This document shows, piece by piece, positions 47,335 through 58,589 of a stretch of DNA of 64,000 nt (positions are counted from its first letter, which is position 1; each line of letters begins with the position of its first letter). Below the pieces are notes generated by a model, which did no database searches, was not told where the DNA came from, and saw nothing but the letters and a program-made list of their open reading frames with translations. Location of the stretch: contig NC_071355.1 of NCBI RefSeq assembly GCF_943734655.1, forward strand, positions 207,501,603-207,565,602, in the 5' to 3' direction. Made by a program: the position numbers and the translations under genes. The DNA comes from Sabethes cyaneus. Taxonomy: Eukaryota; Arthropoda; Insecta; Diptera; Culicidae.

Positions 47335-48569
47335 CCACAACGCCGGGGCGAGATTGTGCCACGGGGATGAGATTGTGCCAAAAACCAAAAATGTTTATTT
47401 GTAAAAATTTATTATATCTATAGAAACTGGTGACCTAAATTCAAAATGACGATGAACATAACATATTTATTCATAACTTAGATTGGAACACAGATAATAT
47501 TAGCAAACTATTTAGCCTAAACAGGGTTTCAAAGTTCGCGATCAAAAATACTCGTAAATAACGTTTGTAAAAAATGTTCCGCATAAACCAACCTAAACGA
47601 GAAATCGCATCAACTTGCTATTTTGAAGGTATATAAACTAATCATTTACAATGTATTGAAAGATTATTATGCGTTGGATAAGTTTTGATTACGAAAATAA
47701 TATTTGTCGAAACTTTGTACTTTTCGAGCTTCACGGGGGTGAGATTGTGCCATGCCATAATGATCGATCCAATTTGTGGATTTCACATACACAACAAAAA
47801 TACGTCAGTATACACCAGCACACTCACATTCTTTACTATTGAGCACAATATTTTGACAGATTAGCTTGCATCATCCATTTTGGAGCAAACAGCATCATAG
47901 ATCTGGTAAATAATTTAAACTAATTTTCTCTCTGGAATCTGGAAATTTCAGATACTTTGAACACTCTATTATAAGGCGGCCGCGGGTTCTCGAACGAATG
48001 GTTATGGTAATGGTTACTTTTGTTAAATGATCAAATAGGTATGCCCCCTTAGGATACACCCCTTCATATATCTCTCCCTTGTTAACCCTAGAAACGCTAC
48101 TGGCTATATAAAGGCTGTCCATTAACTACGAACTCATTTTTAGTTATTTCAGACCTATCCTGGTTATTTTCGTTCATAGTTTTTGTATGATGCGTTGTTT
48201 TTGGCCGACCCCCTGACCCTAATAGTCCACTTAGTTCATGGACGGCTCCATATGAACTACTTTATACAGATATTTATATGTATTGTTTATAAACATGCTA
48301 ATGTTCACTGTTTAGGTTTTTAGCCTAACTTTATGTTTTTGGCACAATGTCACCCCCTAGAAGGGGTGAGATTGTGCCAAAGTTCATGCACTTCCAGTAA
48401 AATTAGGTTTCATTGTAACTCAACCATCTCTACGGTAGTTGTTAATTGAACAATTTAGTATATAGTTCTCAAATTGCGTGTATTTAGACTTAGTTCTCAA
48501 ATTGCGTGTATACTGAGCTAAAGAACAAAAAAATATATGCTTTTTTGGCACAATCTTGCTGGATGTCGG
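47335..48569. mobile_element. Iterated-motif TA element, copy B (about 1235 bp)
   Basis: Strongly similar along its length to 33871-35145, including the GTGAGATTGTGCCA motif at the left edge (twice), near 47739 and 48365, and inverted near 48340 and 48546. The right end is CTGGATGTCGG followed by TA (48570-48571). The left TA is not preserved. Differences from copy A include a shortened right end and a deletion around 47970-47980 where copy A has a G-rich GAGGGGGAGGGGGG block. It lies just upstream of an RT remnant. Confidence 0.88.
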
Positions 48570-48571
48570 TA

Positions 48572-48845
48572 CTATCACTTTCAAAACACGATCTGTTGTT
48601 GTTGTGTTGTTGTCGAATACAAGTTACTTTACGAATGTTACGAATACAAGAGTTCCGCAAGATTCTCACCTGGGTCCTCTTCTTTTCATTCTATGTGTAA
48701 ATGACTCTTTTCTACTTAAATTAATAAGTGTTTTTCTGTGTGTAAATGATAGCTGTCATGTCATGTCATCTCATGAAGATAGTCATGTATTCTATACAGT
48801 GGTACAGTGGAAGCTTGACCCATTGAATTACCAAAAATGTAATTA
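48572..48845 (+). pseudogene. Jockey-like RT fragment
   Basis: The frame at 48640-48760 reads TNTRVPQDSHLGPLLFILCV, then NDSFLLKLISV. This matches the SGVPQGSHLGPLLFILFVND block with Ser-Gly changed and PQG altered to PQD. The YADD box is not found. The left part, if it existed, is separated by the TA element ending at 48569. Confidence 0.75.
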
Positions 48846-48894
48846 AATTCAGCAAGAAAATACACATAGGGTACGGGAAGGTATTTTCAGCAGG

Positions 48895-48960
48895 TATTTG
48901 CCGACATACAATTTTAATGTGTTATAATTATTTTCTCAAGACTGTAAGTAATCCACTAGT
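48895..48960 (+). other. Empty-site paralog of the 4436 insertion
   Basis: GCCGACATACAATTTTAAT, GTGTTATAATTATTTTCTC and AAGACTGTAAGTAATCCAC match, in order, the left flank (4410-4435) and right flank (5077-5103) of the 641 bp MITE. The middle TA appears once here and twice there. Confidence 0.88.
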
Positions 48961-49117
48961 TTTTAGTTTTAAATAGGTGCCTCTTAGGTGGATTTTACCT
49001 CTTTTTCTTATCCCTTACTTTTTTTGCGCTTGAAACGTCGAATTATATATTTAACATTCTGTGATGGATTAATTCAATCGTTCTTCGTGTTTACTCAATT
49101 TAAATTAGTATTACTTA

Positions 49118-49580
49118 GGCCATTACAAATATTATAAAAAGTTTTTGTCCCGCCGGTATTGGGCCACTGAAGGGGGGGGGCGATAAAAAAACAAAGAGAT
49201 TTTTTTAATCGAGCAAAAAAATGAATTTTGAGCATTTTTACTTAAAGTTTAAACGTGAAAACCAAATCTATTCTTGCTTTTAATATATACGTTATTATTT
49301 TTCATGCAAAAATCTACGAAAAAAAGACAAAAACGAAAGAAAATTTTTTTGGCCGATTTTCGAAAATGTCACTGTTTGAATTTCCATTTCTATTTCGTGC
49401 TAGATGCGTTGACTCAACTCGTACACTCATTATTCGAGTTTTTCAGGCTGTAGAGCCCACAGACAATTGATTTTATAAAATCTCATATCCAACAAATTAT
49501 TTTTTTGCCTCCCGATTTTTCAAGCCAATTTCCAAATGGGGGGGGGATGACAAAGACTTTAAAAATGATTTACAATGGCC
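49118..49580. mobile_element. Harbinger-like MITE, copy 2 (463 bp)
   Basis: The left end is GGCCATTACAAATATTATAA and the complement of the right is GGCCATTGTAAATCATTTTT. It has a perfect TTA target duplication (49115-49117 and 49581-49583). G runs lie near 49172 and 49540. Same family as 5724-6189 and 57849-58313. Confidence 0.88.
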
Positions 49581-49584
49581 TTAT

Positions 49585-51770
49585 TTGATTATTTTTAAAT
49601 TTCAATACATAAGGATCGGTAGGTATACATAATCACCAAGGGTTTCTTGTTTCTCAGTAAATCCAGCCAGTCAGAAAGTTTGTTTACATGCGTTCGACTC
49701 AGCCCAAAACCAGTTACCATAAACATATCCATTTATGAGATCGAGATACCACAACAAATTCTATGCAACACGCAGACGACCGGCATCATTCTGCACGAGG
49801 TGATAGTTTATTTTTACAGTTAGAGGAAAAATATTGCCATGCACCGAATTTGGTCCTGTGCCGCATGGACTTACGACGATGGCTGGCAGGGCAAACGTGA
49901 ATGATAACATCACATCCCGAAATAACATACCCATATTACTCTGGCATGGCTCTGCTTTGCTCTCGAAGCCAACAAGATGTGCATCTAGCGCTCCTGCTGT
50001 ACACTGAAATATTCGTTTACGAGAGCTTTTCTCTGCATCATTCAATCGAGTTCCTTAACAAATCACCCGCATGTAGAAAAGAGGCTCGGTGTAAAAATTT
50101 ATTGTATTCGTCATTCTGAGGACGAGTGAAGGGTGTAGAAGCAGAATCGCGAGGAGTTCAGTCATTTCCGTTTTTGCTTACTCTTCAAAATGATGCTGTC
50201 GCTATTGGTTGGAAAATTACTGCATAGTGGTACACTGGATGCTGGATTGCTGGATGAAATCGTTGAATTAAATGACATGATCCGTTTTTTTCTGCTTAAG
50301 AAACATAACCGGCTTGAATACCAGTTCAGTTTTAAATACCAGTTGACTTATATGCTAGTGAAATGTATCAGGAAATAAACATTTTGGGACGTGTCCAAAT
50401 TTCAAACGATCATTGGCTCACTGTTGGGCAGTTGCACTCGAAAATATTCATTGTCGATACTCTCCGTTTCAATCCATAGCATCGGACTAAACGACAGGCT
50501 GCATGCTACGAATCGCACTACATGCTCAGCTCAGACAACACAACCGGTGTTATTTTCATGTCAGCCTATTTCCTCTCATGTGCCCAAAAAGGGTATTTGG
50601 TGAAAGAAACGCGATAGATCACGTTCCAGCATGTGCTCAACCACGTTTGCTTGTTTCGTTGACTGATGTTCTACACCGCCGGGCCGGGCGATGCACATCC
50701 ACTTATGGCAAACGTGAACAATTGTTACAGAAATCCGCTTACTTCACTGGAGTAGAAACACATCCTTATGCTGTGATCTTCATATATACACAGGCAATGA
50801 AATAACATTGCTTAGTGATTTTTCTATTTGAATAAATCTACACAAGTTAGATAATATATCTTTTTTTGTTCTCGTATTTCTCCAACCATCTATAACAGGT
50901 CAGGATTCGATCAGGCACAAGTCAACCGAAAACGAAAGAATATTGGAGGCAAGAAAGGTCTCCAGCGCATCCATAAAATCTAATCAGAAACATATGCGCC
51001 ACGTTTTACGACGAGTCAACAGGTAATAAAGAACTAAAATAATTTAAATAAGCCGAAATTGACAATGGGAGGACAAAGCACGCCAAATTGCTCAAACGAA
51101 CCGTGGGAAGTTTTTCAACTAATATAGGTATTAGCTTGAATTTGTTTTATTGCTCTCTACGGTGCGAATTTCGGATACTGCACTGCACTGGGGTAGGTAG
51201 ACTGGTAAACTGGTAAACTGACAACCGGAAACGGCAATCCGAAGAGGATATACGGCGATCGTTCGTTTCCTTTGTCTGGCTTAACGAACCAGCAAAAAAA
51301 CCTCCGTTACGAAATAATCCTGGTGCGTTATAGAGTGATGCGAAATTCAAACGTTTTAGCCGCTCTGAAGCATTCAAATATTTTTTAAACAAATAGCTTT
51401 TTGTGTTGGGAAGAAGCTAAAAGCATTTTAAGTAGAATGTTTATGTATTAAATTAAAAAAACAAATGCTATCATGCATGGCTGAAATGAACAGTAACATA
51501 AAATGACAAAGCTGTGATAATTCAGTTCATAAATTGGTCAGTAATTTTAGTTTGGAGCAAATGTAGGTAAGTAAAATGAGTAAACGGTTCAATATGATCA
51601 TTCAAAGTTTTGAATAAAACTTTCAACATGCCTTCGATAACAAGTCACATGCCCTTACGGTGTAAGTTTAATTTTTCAAATGCAAATGCATTATATATAA
51701 ATGTATTCATTGTCAGCAGCTAAGGTAACCTTGCATTCTCATTATATTTTGTCTCGATTATGTTGCAAAG
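49585..51770. other. 2.2 kb without a recognisable gene
   Basis: Balanced composition. A 94-codon minus frame at 49761-50045 and a 100-codon plus frame at 50503-50805 have no known motif. No repeats shared with the rest of the window were seen. It may be host DNA. Confidence 0.5.
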
Positions 51771-51773
51771 TTA

Positions 51774-52186
51774 TGGTATGTTGTTGCTCAATCAAAGTGA
51801 GCTGAGATCGATCTAAATGCATTTTATCATTAAAGAAGTCCTACCAGCCAAATTTCCTGCGTTTTTACATGCGACGAAGAAGAAAATGTCGACTAGTCGT
51901 TTTAATTCCCGTCATTCATAAATGAAAATAACTCACGCAAGGCATTGTCATTATTTTACAGCCAGGAAAAATTGCGCGACGAATTTAAGAAATAAAGTCA
52001 GTTGCGTAATTTCAGTAATATGTTTTAATAATCGCTTTTCAGTGATTTCAAAGTTCACGGATCGGAAGGTAAGTGTGTTTTAGTCAAATCAGCACAAGAA
52101 CTTTTGGAGTATTCATTAAATCTATCCAACAAATGATGAAAATTAGTATGGCTTTACTTACTACGACGGGAATTAGAAATAAACCC
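51774..52186. mobile_element. TA-target MITE, family 1, copy 3 (413 bp, internally deleted)
   Basis: The left end is reduced (GGTATGTTGTTGCT) and joins directly to the internal ATCAAAGTGAGCTGAGATCG. A second deletion joins AGCCAGGAAAAATTG to CGACGAATTTAAG. The right third with the exon-like block near 52040-52076 is intact, and the right end is ATAAACCC. TA is present on the left; the right duplicate is changed to TT. Confidence 0.85.
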
Positions 52187-52189
52187 TTC

Positions 52190-52615
52190 CTTAATTTTGT
52201 TTTAAGTCTACACTTTGCCCGTTCTAAGATCGGAGAACCTATAACATTAATTTTGATATTATTTAATATGTTTCAAACTTTCTCTCCTTTTGGTAACTTT
52301 TGTCTGAGATGCCAAATTATGCCAAACTAAGGAAAACTTGTGAATCACTCAAATTACGCTAAATCAAAATTTCTACAAGTGTGCTTTAAACATATGTAAT
52401 TTCTTTTAAAAATAGTTAAGCAGAATAGTATTATAACGCTGTGAAAATGAGCAAAAACACAAAAAATCAAGGACCGCTTAAGTCGGAAAATCGATTTTTT
52501 TGCATTTTCGAGAGGTTTATACCTTTAGGAATGTCATACTAAAAGAATTTGTTGATATCAAATCTCGTTGAGAAGTTACGGCAAAAGCTGTGGTGTCAAC
52601 TCAAGTGAAGTGCAT
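52190..52615. other. No gene recognised
   Basis: Short frames only; no motif. Confidence 0.5.
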
Positions 52616-52619
52616 CGTG

Positions 52620-52985
52620 GTATGAAACCTTAAACGCGTTTTTTTGCTTCAGTCCACCCAACTTCAAGAAAGCGGCTGAGGTCCCATCCGCTATTCTGAC
52701 GCATGATTTTGACCCATACAACGTCGCACGAATCAACTAAACTAGTTTCGTTGAAAAACTATGTTCCTGCATTATCTGCCACAACACATCTCGTTTGACT
52801 AAATTGTACGCCGCCTTAAAGTTCACAAATAGACGATAAGTCTGCAAGTCTAGTACCTGAGGCAGGGTAAATATAGGATTCGGCGAAGAGCAACCTTCAC
52901 GAAAACCGACGTAGAACTCCGCTAACGGTCTCAGTCTACAGAACAGAATACGGAAGTGCGCCATATAGGCAGAAATGAACAATAT
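52620..52985 (-). pseudogene. RTE-like reverse transcriptase fragment
   Basis: The minus-strand frame reads RLRPLAEFYVGFREGCSS, then DLQTYRLFVNFKAAYNLVKR with DVLWQIMQEHSFSTKLV. It continues after a stop as LIRATLYGSKSCVRIADGTS and GGLKQ. The DFKAAYD block, which normally holds the first catalytic Asp, reads NFKAAYN. It is therefore inactive even without the stop. It breaks off near 52620 before the YADD region. Confidence 0.85.
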
Positions 52986-53119
52986 CGAAAGTTTTTACAC
53001 TTGATGTCCTTTTATAAACATAGGGCAAATAAATCGATCCAACCACTTCTGCGTCATTTATTGTTCAAACTAGATCCTTACAATGATCTGATTAATTCAG
53101 CCGCTCGCTCTCCGCTCGT

Positions 53120-53239
53120 AAGGCCCAGACACAATGCATACGGATTTTACTACGTTGCGGAAATTTGACAGAAAACCCATGGAAAAACTGTCAAAGTGCC
53201 GCAACGTAGTAAAATCCGTATGCATTGTGTCTGGGCCTT
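53120..53239. mobile_element. Small hairpin element, 41 bp arms
   Basis: The left arm 53120-53160 (starting AAGGCCCAGACACAATGC) and right arm 53199-53239 are perfect or near-perfect inverse copies. An inner pair TTGACAG/CTGTCAA makes the palindrome almost continuous. Flanking bases do not give a clear target duplication. Overlapping frames on both strands are artefacts. Confidence 0.85.
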
Positions 53240-53599
53240 TAGTAGTTCCGCTGGGATCCCGTCCTTCCCGTCTGTCCGTCTCGAATTTCTCGACTATCCC
53301 ATACCTTCCAGGTTTTGCTCCACTTATACCGTTTTTGTTTTTGCTTAGGTCCAATCTAGGTTCGCCCTAGTTCAAATCGAACGGCTGTCAAAACGTTTGT
53401 TTTTTCACTCAGATTGAACTTAGTTTCGCTCTGTGTTGCACTTTTTAGACGACGGGTTCGCACTGAGTTTTTTCACAGTTTCAACTTCGCAATAAGCAAT
53501 ACACTGACAACCCGAAAACATTTGTTTATGCTCGCGAAAATGTTTGTTTATTTAGTGGTCGGTTAGAATAAACCCAGGTTAAAAAACAAAAACTCTATT

Positions 53600-53960
53600 A
53601 GTCTAACCATCTAGCACGCTGCGCATCTCTACGCCCGGTACCAACCGGACTCGAGGCGAACACCATTTTTGCGAATTTGTTGTTCGGCAGTGTCAAAACA
53701 TGTCCCGCCCGTTGCACCATTCCAGCTTAAGCAAGTGGTGCAAGGATGGTTCTAAGCACACGACGGTCAAAGACGGCCAGTGCCTTCAAGTCCCCGTCGA
53801 ACATTGTCCACGTTTCGTGCCCATAGAGAGCTACGGGTAGAGATGTGAAGCTTCCCAGACCGTAGGGTCTTGTGAAGTTCGCAGTAAGTGCGACTTCTGG
53901 CAATAATACGTCTGGCAAGACAGGCGATTGGTGTATAAAAATTTCTCGATAACGTTATGT
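53600..53960 (-). pseudogene. C-terminal remnant of an RTE-like ORF
   Basis: The minus strand reads TLRSGKLHISTRSSLWARN in one frame and SLPVALYGHETWTMFDGDLK followed by ALAVFDRRVLRTILAPLA in another. These are the LYGHETWT---DLKAL-V--RRVLRTI blocks. Further down (53710-53610) frames carry VFASSPVGTGRRDAQRARWLD. The order relative to the RT fragment at 52620-52985 is wrong for a single minus-strand gene, so the two come from different copies or a rearrangement. Confidence 0.8.
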
Positions 53961-54139
53961 TTTGTTTCATAGTTATGGTCGAAAATCTACGGACTCGTTA
54001 TGTGCCCTCGTAAATCGTTAGTTTTCCGGTCCGGAGCATATTAGGGCACGGCCATACCCTCTTCAGAAAATTTAATGTATGAAAAAATAATTGCTCGAGC
54101 TGTAACCAGGAACAACAAATGTTTTAGTTCAGCGAATTT

Positions 54140-54470
54140 GCAGTAATTTCAAATTTTAGGTCGAATTTCAAATCCAACTTCAAAAAAAAAATTCAAAATA
54201 ATTGCAATTTCAATTTCAAGTTTAATTTATGGTCCAATTTCAAGTTCTATTTCATGTTTGATTACAAGTAAAAATTCAAATTTAGTTTTCTGTCAATTTC
54301 AAGCCCAATTTTAAGTTTAATTTTAAGTCCAATTTCAAGTTCAACTTCGAGCTTAATTTAAAGTCTAACTTCCAGCTCTATCTAATATAAATCCGTAAGT
54401 CTAAATTGATCCTTAATTAAATCCAATTTCATGTCAATGCCAATTTCCTGTAAAATTTCAAATTTCGATG
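54140..54470. repeat. Degenerate AATTTCAAGTCC-type microsatellite
   Basis: About 20 imperfect copies of a 12-18 base phrase (AATTTCAAGTCC, AATTTCAAGTTC, AATTTTAAGTTT) run in one direction. No coding frame is seen. Confidence 0.75.
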
Positions 54471-54479
54471 ATTAAATAA

Positions 54480-56665
54480 GCTGATAAATTAGTTTACATG
54501 TAAGATGTTTTCCGTTAATAAATTACTAGTATTTTATTTTATATATCTTATATTTCTATTTTTTCTTTACTTTTATTTACTTTTATGGATTTTCCGAAGT
54601 GTCTCACAACTGGGAACACTTTTTTTTGGTCAAAAAATATTCTGTCTCCCAATTTCGCATAACTTTTTTATTTCAAGCGAAAAACATATGCTATCTTTAG
54701 CAAAAAGTTTGAATGATTGCTTTAAAAAAATCAAAATTAAATAATCCGATCAAAAGTTATAATAATATCAAAAAACGGCAGTCGTCAATTTTTCACTAAA
54801 GCAGTTCTTTTTAACGAAAATGTATTAAAAGTCCACCAACAGTATTGAGGAAAGTTGAAATTTTTGAACTCACAGAATTTCCTTTAAAAATTTTCGAGCT
54901 GATGACAACTGTTCAGAATTATTCTACAAAACGTGAAATTTTTTATGTTTGCAAGATAATCGTCTTTTGTTGAAGAGAGTACTTCGATCAACTCAACCAT
55001 TTTTTATATAAGTAATTTTAAAATTATGAAAATTTTAGTTTGTCATACATGCTAAATTTATGTTTGAAGTTTTGAACTATTATAACGGCTTATTTAGGTC
55101 AAACTGGAGAATATGACATAAAAAACTCTGCAGAAAACACAAAGCAGACTACTTTTCCAAAGAAAGAAATATACCTTTCCTTACTGATTTAAGGTTTTAG
55201 TTTTATTTAATGTTCAGAGATTATTTTTATGAACAAATGTTTTTCAACACAATAAAAATCCAATATAACAATTCTGTTTGTGCTCATTGCCACATTTTCT
55301 TGTTCAAAATGCCAATTCAACAGATTTCAAATATAAAAATAAGATACAATCGTATTGGAGGTAAAGCAACTGCCATATTGAATGGCGTACCACTGAACCG
55401 CCCATCGAGCGCGCATAAGCGAAAGCATAACACCCCTCGATTCAAGTTTCCTAGCCCCCTCGCTACACATGACACGGTGTTCATTCGATTCTATTTCTAT
55501 TTCATTCACTGATGTAGAGCATAAAACCTGTCTCAATCGGTTGCCACATTGCTCGCTTGCGCTAGAAGGAGACGTCAGCATTGCTGCCTGCCTGCCGCGG
55601 TGTTCATTACATTCCGTCAAGCCGCAAAATGCCAGGTGATTCACCAACACCACATACCACCTACCTGCTCGCAGCAGAGAGCTCGTGTTATTATACGTAA
55701 GTACATTCAATCTGACAAATAGTGGTGCATGGCGGAAGAGTTATCGTGCGCTCCGTGGTGTTAAACTGTTTTTAATTATTTTGATTATTTCCATTTTTGT
55801 TTCTCTAAAAATACGACACTTCATAAGTTCTATGTTATTGATTAGTTAGACGTGATCATTACTGTTCAAATTAAAACATTCATTTTCTACCAGTGATATT
55901 GTCGGCGTAAACAAATGGATCGCGACTAGCGGAATCTTCACATAAAGGTAAGAAAGCTACATTTCGTTTCCTAACCTATGTAAGCAGCAGGAACCTCTCA
56001 CTTTCTTCGTCTGTTCATGTTGCTCTAAATGTTCAACATTTACCGACCGAACACGGTTTCTCGGTTTCTTCGAAGTCAACGCACAGGAGAAAAAAAAATC
56101 TGCTACGAATGCACCTTTCTGTACAACGCAAACCGGGTGCATTCATGCATCCACCGATTCCGATTAGAATGGTCAAAGTGATTTCGGTATAGCTAGCTGT
56201 TAATGAAACATTGCGTACCCTTTTGCTGAACCAGCCAGTGGGACATTATAAGTACGGTGACGGTGTGCTGACTCGTACGTAGGAGATGCACTTTAGCCGG
56301 AACGCAACGGCAGATGTATTATTATTGCACAGGTACAGAAAGCTAAATTCTTCCTAAGCATTTGTTCTGCCACATAAGTGGGTGCAATGCTGAAGCGAAC
56401 AACTCTAATGAATACCAGTAACTGTAAATATAGCAAAATGAGCTAAAAGCTTCCAATTATGATTTAAAAAAGTACGAATGGGGCAGTTTTTTCTATTTTT
56501 TCAGACGATTTTTTAAAACTATCGTTCAGCCATCTCTTAAACGTAAACACACAACACAGAGCAAAATTGGTGACGCTATTGCAAAAAAATTTGGAAAAAA
56601 TCATGTTTCGATATAAGACAACTTTTCGAAATAATAATTTGTCTTATATCGAGGTATCCCTCTAA
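54480..56665. other. 2.2 kb without a recognisable gene
   Basis: The first part is AT-rich. 55380-56340 has more balanced composition. A 127-codon minus frame (55327-55710) and a 100-codon plus frame (55210-55512) show no known domain. Confidence 0.5.
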
Positions 56666-56669
56666 AATC

Positions 56670-57030
56670 TCCCCATCCTAACAGGTCGAAGATTCTTTGT
56701 GACGATTGATATTGCGACCAATTTGATATCTGTGCTTGGCAAGTAAGCCAGAACAAATGACAAAGTCTCCTCGTCTCTACAAGACTTCTTAACGCCACGA
56801 CATTAAACCTAGACCAACTTGATGTCTTTGCTTGGGAAGTACCTACACCAGAAAGAGTGAAAGATTCCTTGTCCCAACAAAATTTCTAACGATGACAACC
56901 GTGATTTAACCTAGACTAATTTTGAGTCTGTGTTAGGGAAGTGTGCCAGAAAAAAATGACAAAAATTTCTTGTCCCAACCGATCGCAACCTATCCTAGGC
57001 GAATTTGATATCTGTGTTGGAAAAGGGCGC
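56670..57030 (-). repeat. Minisatellite, inverted counterpart of 25455-25830
   Basis: Read on the minus strand, AACACAGATATCAAATTCG, AACACAGACTCAAAATTAG, AGCAAAGACATCAAGTTGG and AGCACAGATATCAAATTGG recur at about 100-base spacing. Each is followed by a CTAGGTTTAA-like stretch. These are the same anchors and spacers as in the plus-strand array at 25455-25830. Confidence 0.8.
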
Positions 57031-57194
57031 TGCAGCTGTAGTGTTGCCTTGTAATATGATTCTATATGTATGCGCAAGTTTGCCATTTGATTGGAAGAGT
57101 AGTAAAAAGAGAATATTCTACTGATAAAAAGGAATCGAATTGTTAATTACTTTAACGTGGGGGAAGGGTTGGTAGTAATTTTTTTGTATGCCAA

Positions 57195-57402
57195 AAGAGC
57201 AAAGCAAAGCAAAGCCTAGGTGCTACATTCCGTTATCGAAACTTGACCTTCTGTTTTTATACGACCGACTTCGCAGCCAGTTGTTAGAGTACAGGACAAT
57301 TGCGGGGCCAGTTGCAACGATCCTATTGACTCTAGCAGCCTCTCCCAGCCGAGATTCGAACATACGATGACTGGCTTATTAGGCCAGCGTTATACCTGGG
57401 AG
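57195..57402 (-). repeat. tRNA-derived SINE, family B, minus
   Basis: The minus strand reads ACGCTGGCCTAATAAGCCAG, then ATCGTATGTTCGAATCTCGG (B box), then AGAGTCAATAGGATCGTTGC, CCCCGCAATTGTCCTGTAC, GCTGCGAAGTCGG, AACAGAAGGTCAAGTTTCG and GGAATGTAGCACCTAGGC. It ends in a GCTTTGCTTTGCTTTGC run. This is the fullest copy of the family in the window. It sits head to head with SINE A at 57405. Confidence 0.75.
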
Positions 57403-57404
57403 GG

Positions 57405-57645
57405 CGTCATACACCAACAACATGCCCTGTCGGGTGTTGTGGATTCAAATCCGGTTATCATCTCAGATTATAGCTTGGTTCGACCCATGCACCTTCCAGC
57501 ATTGGACAAAAGGTAGGAGTCACAAAGACAACTTGTTAAGCGTAGCTACCTATTACCCCCCTTCCTTTCCTCCATTCCTAAAAAATCCTTCTTCATTACT
57601 TTCCCTTACCGTCCCTTCATCAATTGTAGAACCATCGTTTCAAAA
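57405..57645 (+). repeat. tRNA-derived SINE, family A, plus copy
   Basis: The head holds GTGGATTCAAATCCGG (B box, about 57441). The body reads GACCCATGCACCTTCCAGC, GGACAAAAGGTAGGAGTCAC, then CATCAATTGTAGAACCATCG and an A-rich end near 57640. It is collinear with the minus copy at 562-852. Confidence 0.75.
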
Positions 57646-57848
57646 AAAATAATACTTGATGATAATAAGACCTTTTATTTGATCTACTAAATGTATTAAA
57701 ATTTTGAAATCGGTTTAGCGGTTCCAGCATTGCATAGCATAGCATAATTTGACCACCCGTGAGTTGCCCGCGATTGATCTAGATCAATTGAAATCGGTTT
57801 AACGGTTCCGGAGAAAATCTCTCCGTAGCTAACTGTACCTGAAATTAA

Positions 57849-58313
57849 GGCCATTACAAATATTTTATAAAGTTTTTGTCCTTCCCGTGTTCGGCCACTG
57901 AAGGGGGGGGGCGAAAAAAAACAAAATGAATTTTTTAATCGAGCAACAAAAAACATAGATTTTAAGAATTTTTATTTAAGGTTTAAACGTGAAAACCGAA
58001 TCTATTCTTACTTATAATATATACGTTATTATTTTCTATGCACAAATATACGAAAAAAGACAAAAATTTTTTGGGCGATTTTCGGAAATTCCATTGTTCG
58101 AATTTCCATTTCTGTTCCGTGCTAGAAGCGTTAATTCAACTCGGAGACTCATTTTTTGAGTTTTTCAGACTGTAGAGCCCACAGACAATTGATTTTATAA
58201 AAAGAAATTCGACTCATATCCTACAAATAATTTTTTTGCCCCCCGATTTTTCAAGCCAATTTCCAAGGGGGGGGGGGGGGTGACAAAAACTTTGAATATG
58301 ATTTGCAATGGCC
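57849..58313. mobile_element. Harbinger-like MITE, copy 3 (465 bp)
   Basis: Ends GGCCATTACAAATATTTTAT and inverted GGCCATTGCAAATCATATTC. The left target is TAA (57846-57848) and the right is TGA (58314-58316), one change. G runs lie near 57904 and 58267. Same family as 5724 and 49118. Confidence 0.85.
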
Positions 58314-58362
58314 TGAATAAAAAAAAAGAAAACTTTCCAATTAAATTCTACTATGTATTCTT

Positions 58363-58409
58363 GACAGATACGTATTTCGCCCACGACTACGACAGGCTTA
58401 ATCAGTGTC
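58363..58409 (-). ncRNA. Hammerhead-ribozyme-like motif, copy 3 (core variant)
   Basis: On the minus strand: GACA (58409-58406), CTGATTA (58405-58399), A, GCCT ... GGGC as stem II, GAAA (58378-58375), TACGTA, TC, TGTC (58366-58363). GACA pairs with TGTC as stem I. The core has G8 changed to T (CTGATTA instead of CTGATGA), which would be expected to abolish cleavage. The downstream sequence resembles that of the other two copies (ATAGTAGAATTTAATT). An extra A separates the core from stem II in all three copies. Confidence 0.55.
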
Positions 58410-58479
58410 TATTTTCGAATTTAATTGCAAAGTTTTCATGTTTATTTAATTTAAGTTTCGTATTTTACTAAGACGCTCT

Positions 58480-58570
58480 AAAACCTTAGTCTGCTAGCTG
58501 TAAGCGTACAGTACAATGGCAGGGCTAGTATACCGACCCTCTTAGACCTCTTGAGCTCTTAGAAGCGATG
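58480..58570 (-). repeat. Possible SINE family B tail
   Basis: The minus strand contains ACTAGCCCTGCCATTGTACT, GTACGCTTACAGCTAGC, similar in order to CCCCGCAATTGTCCTGTAC and ACTCTAACAACTGGCTGCG of the 57195-57402 copy. The match is short and diverged. Confidence 0.35.
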
Positions 58571-58589
58571 TGCTATTCCGAGTTAAAAT

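Noticed and set aside
55327..55710. 127-codon minus-strand frame
   Set aside because: No domain, no signal peptide and no second exon evidence; could be chance in a GC-richer stretch.
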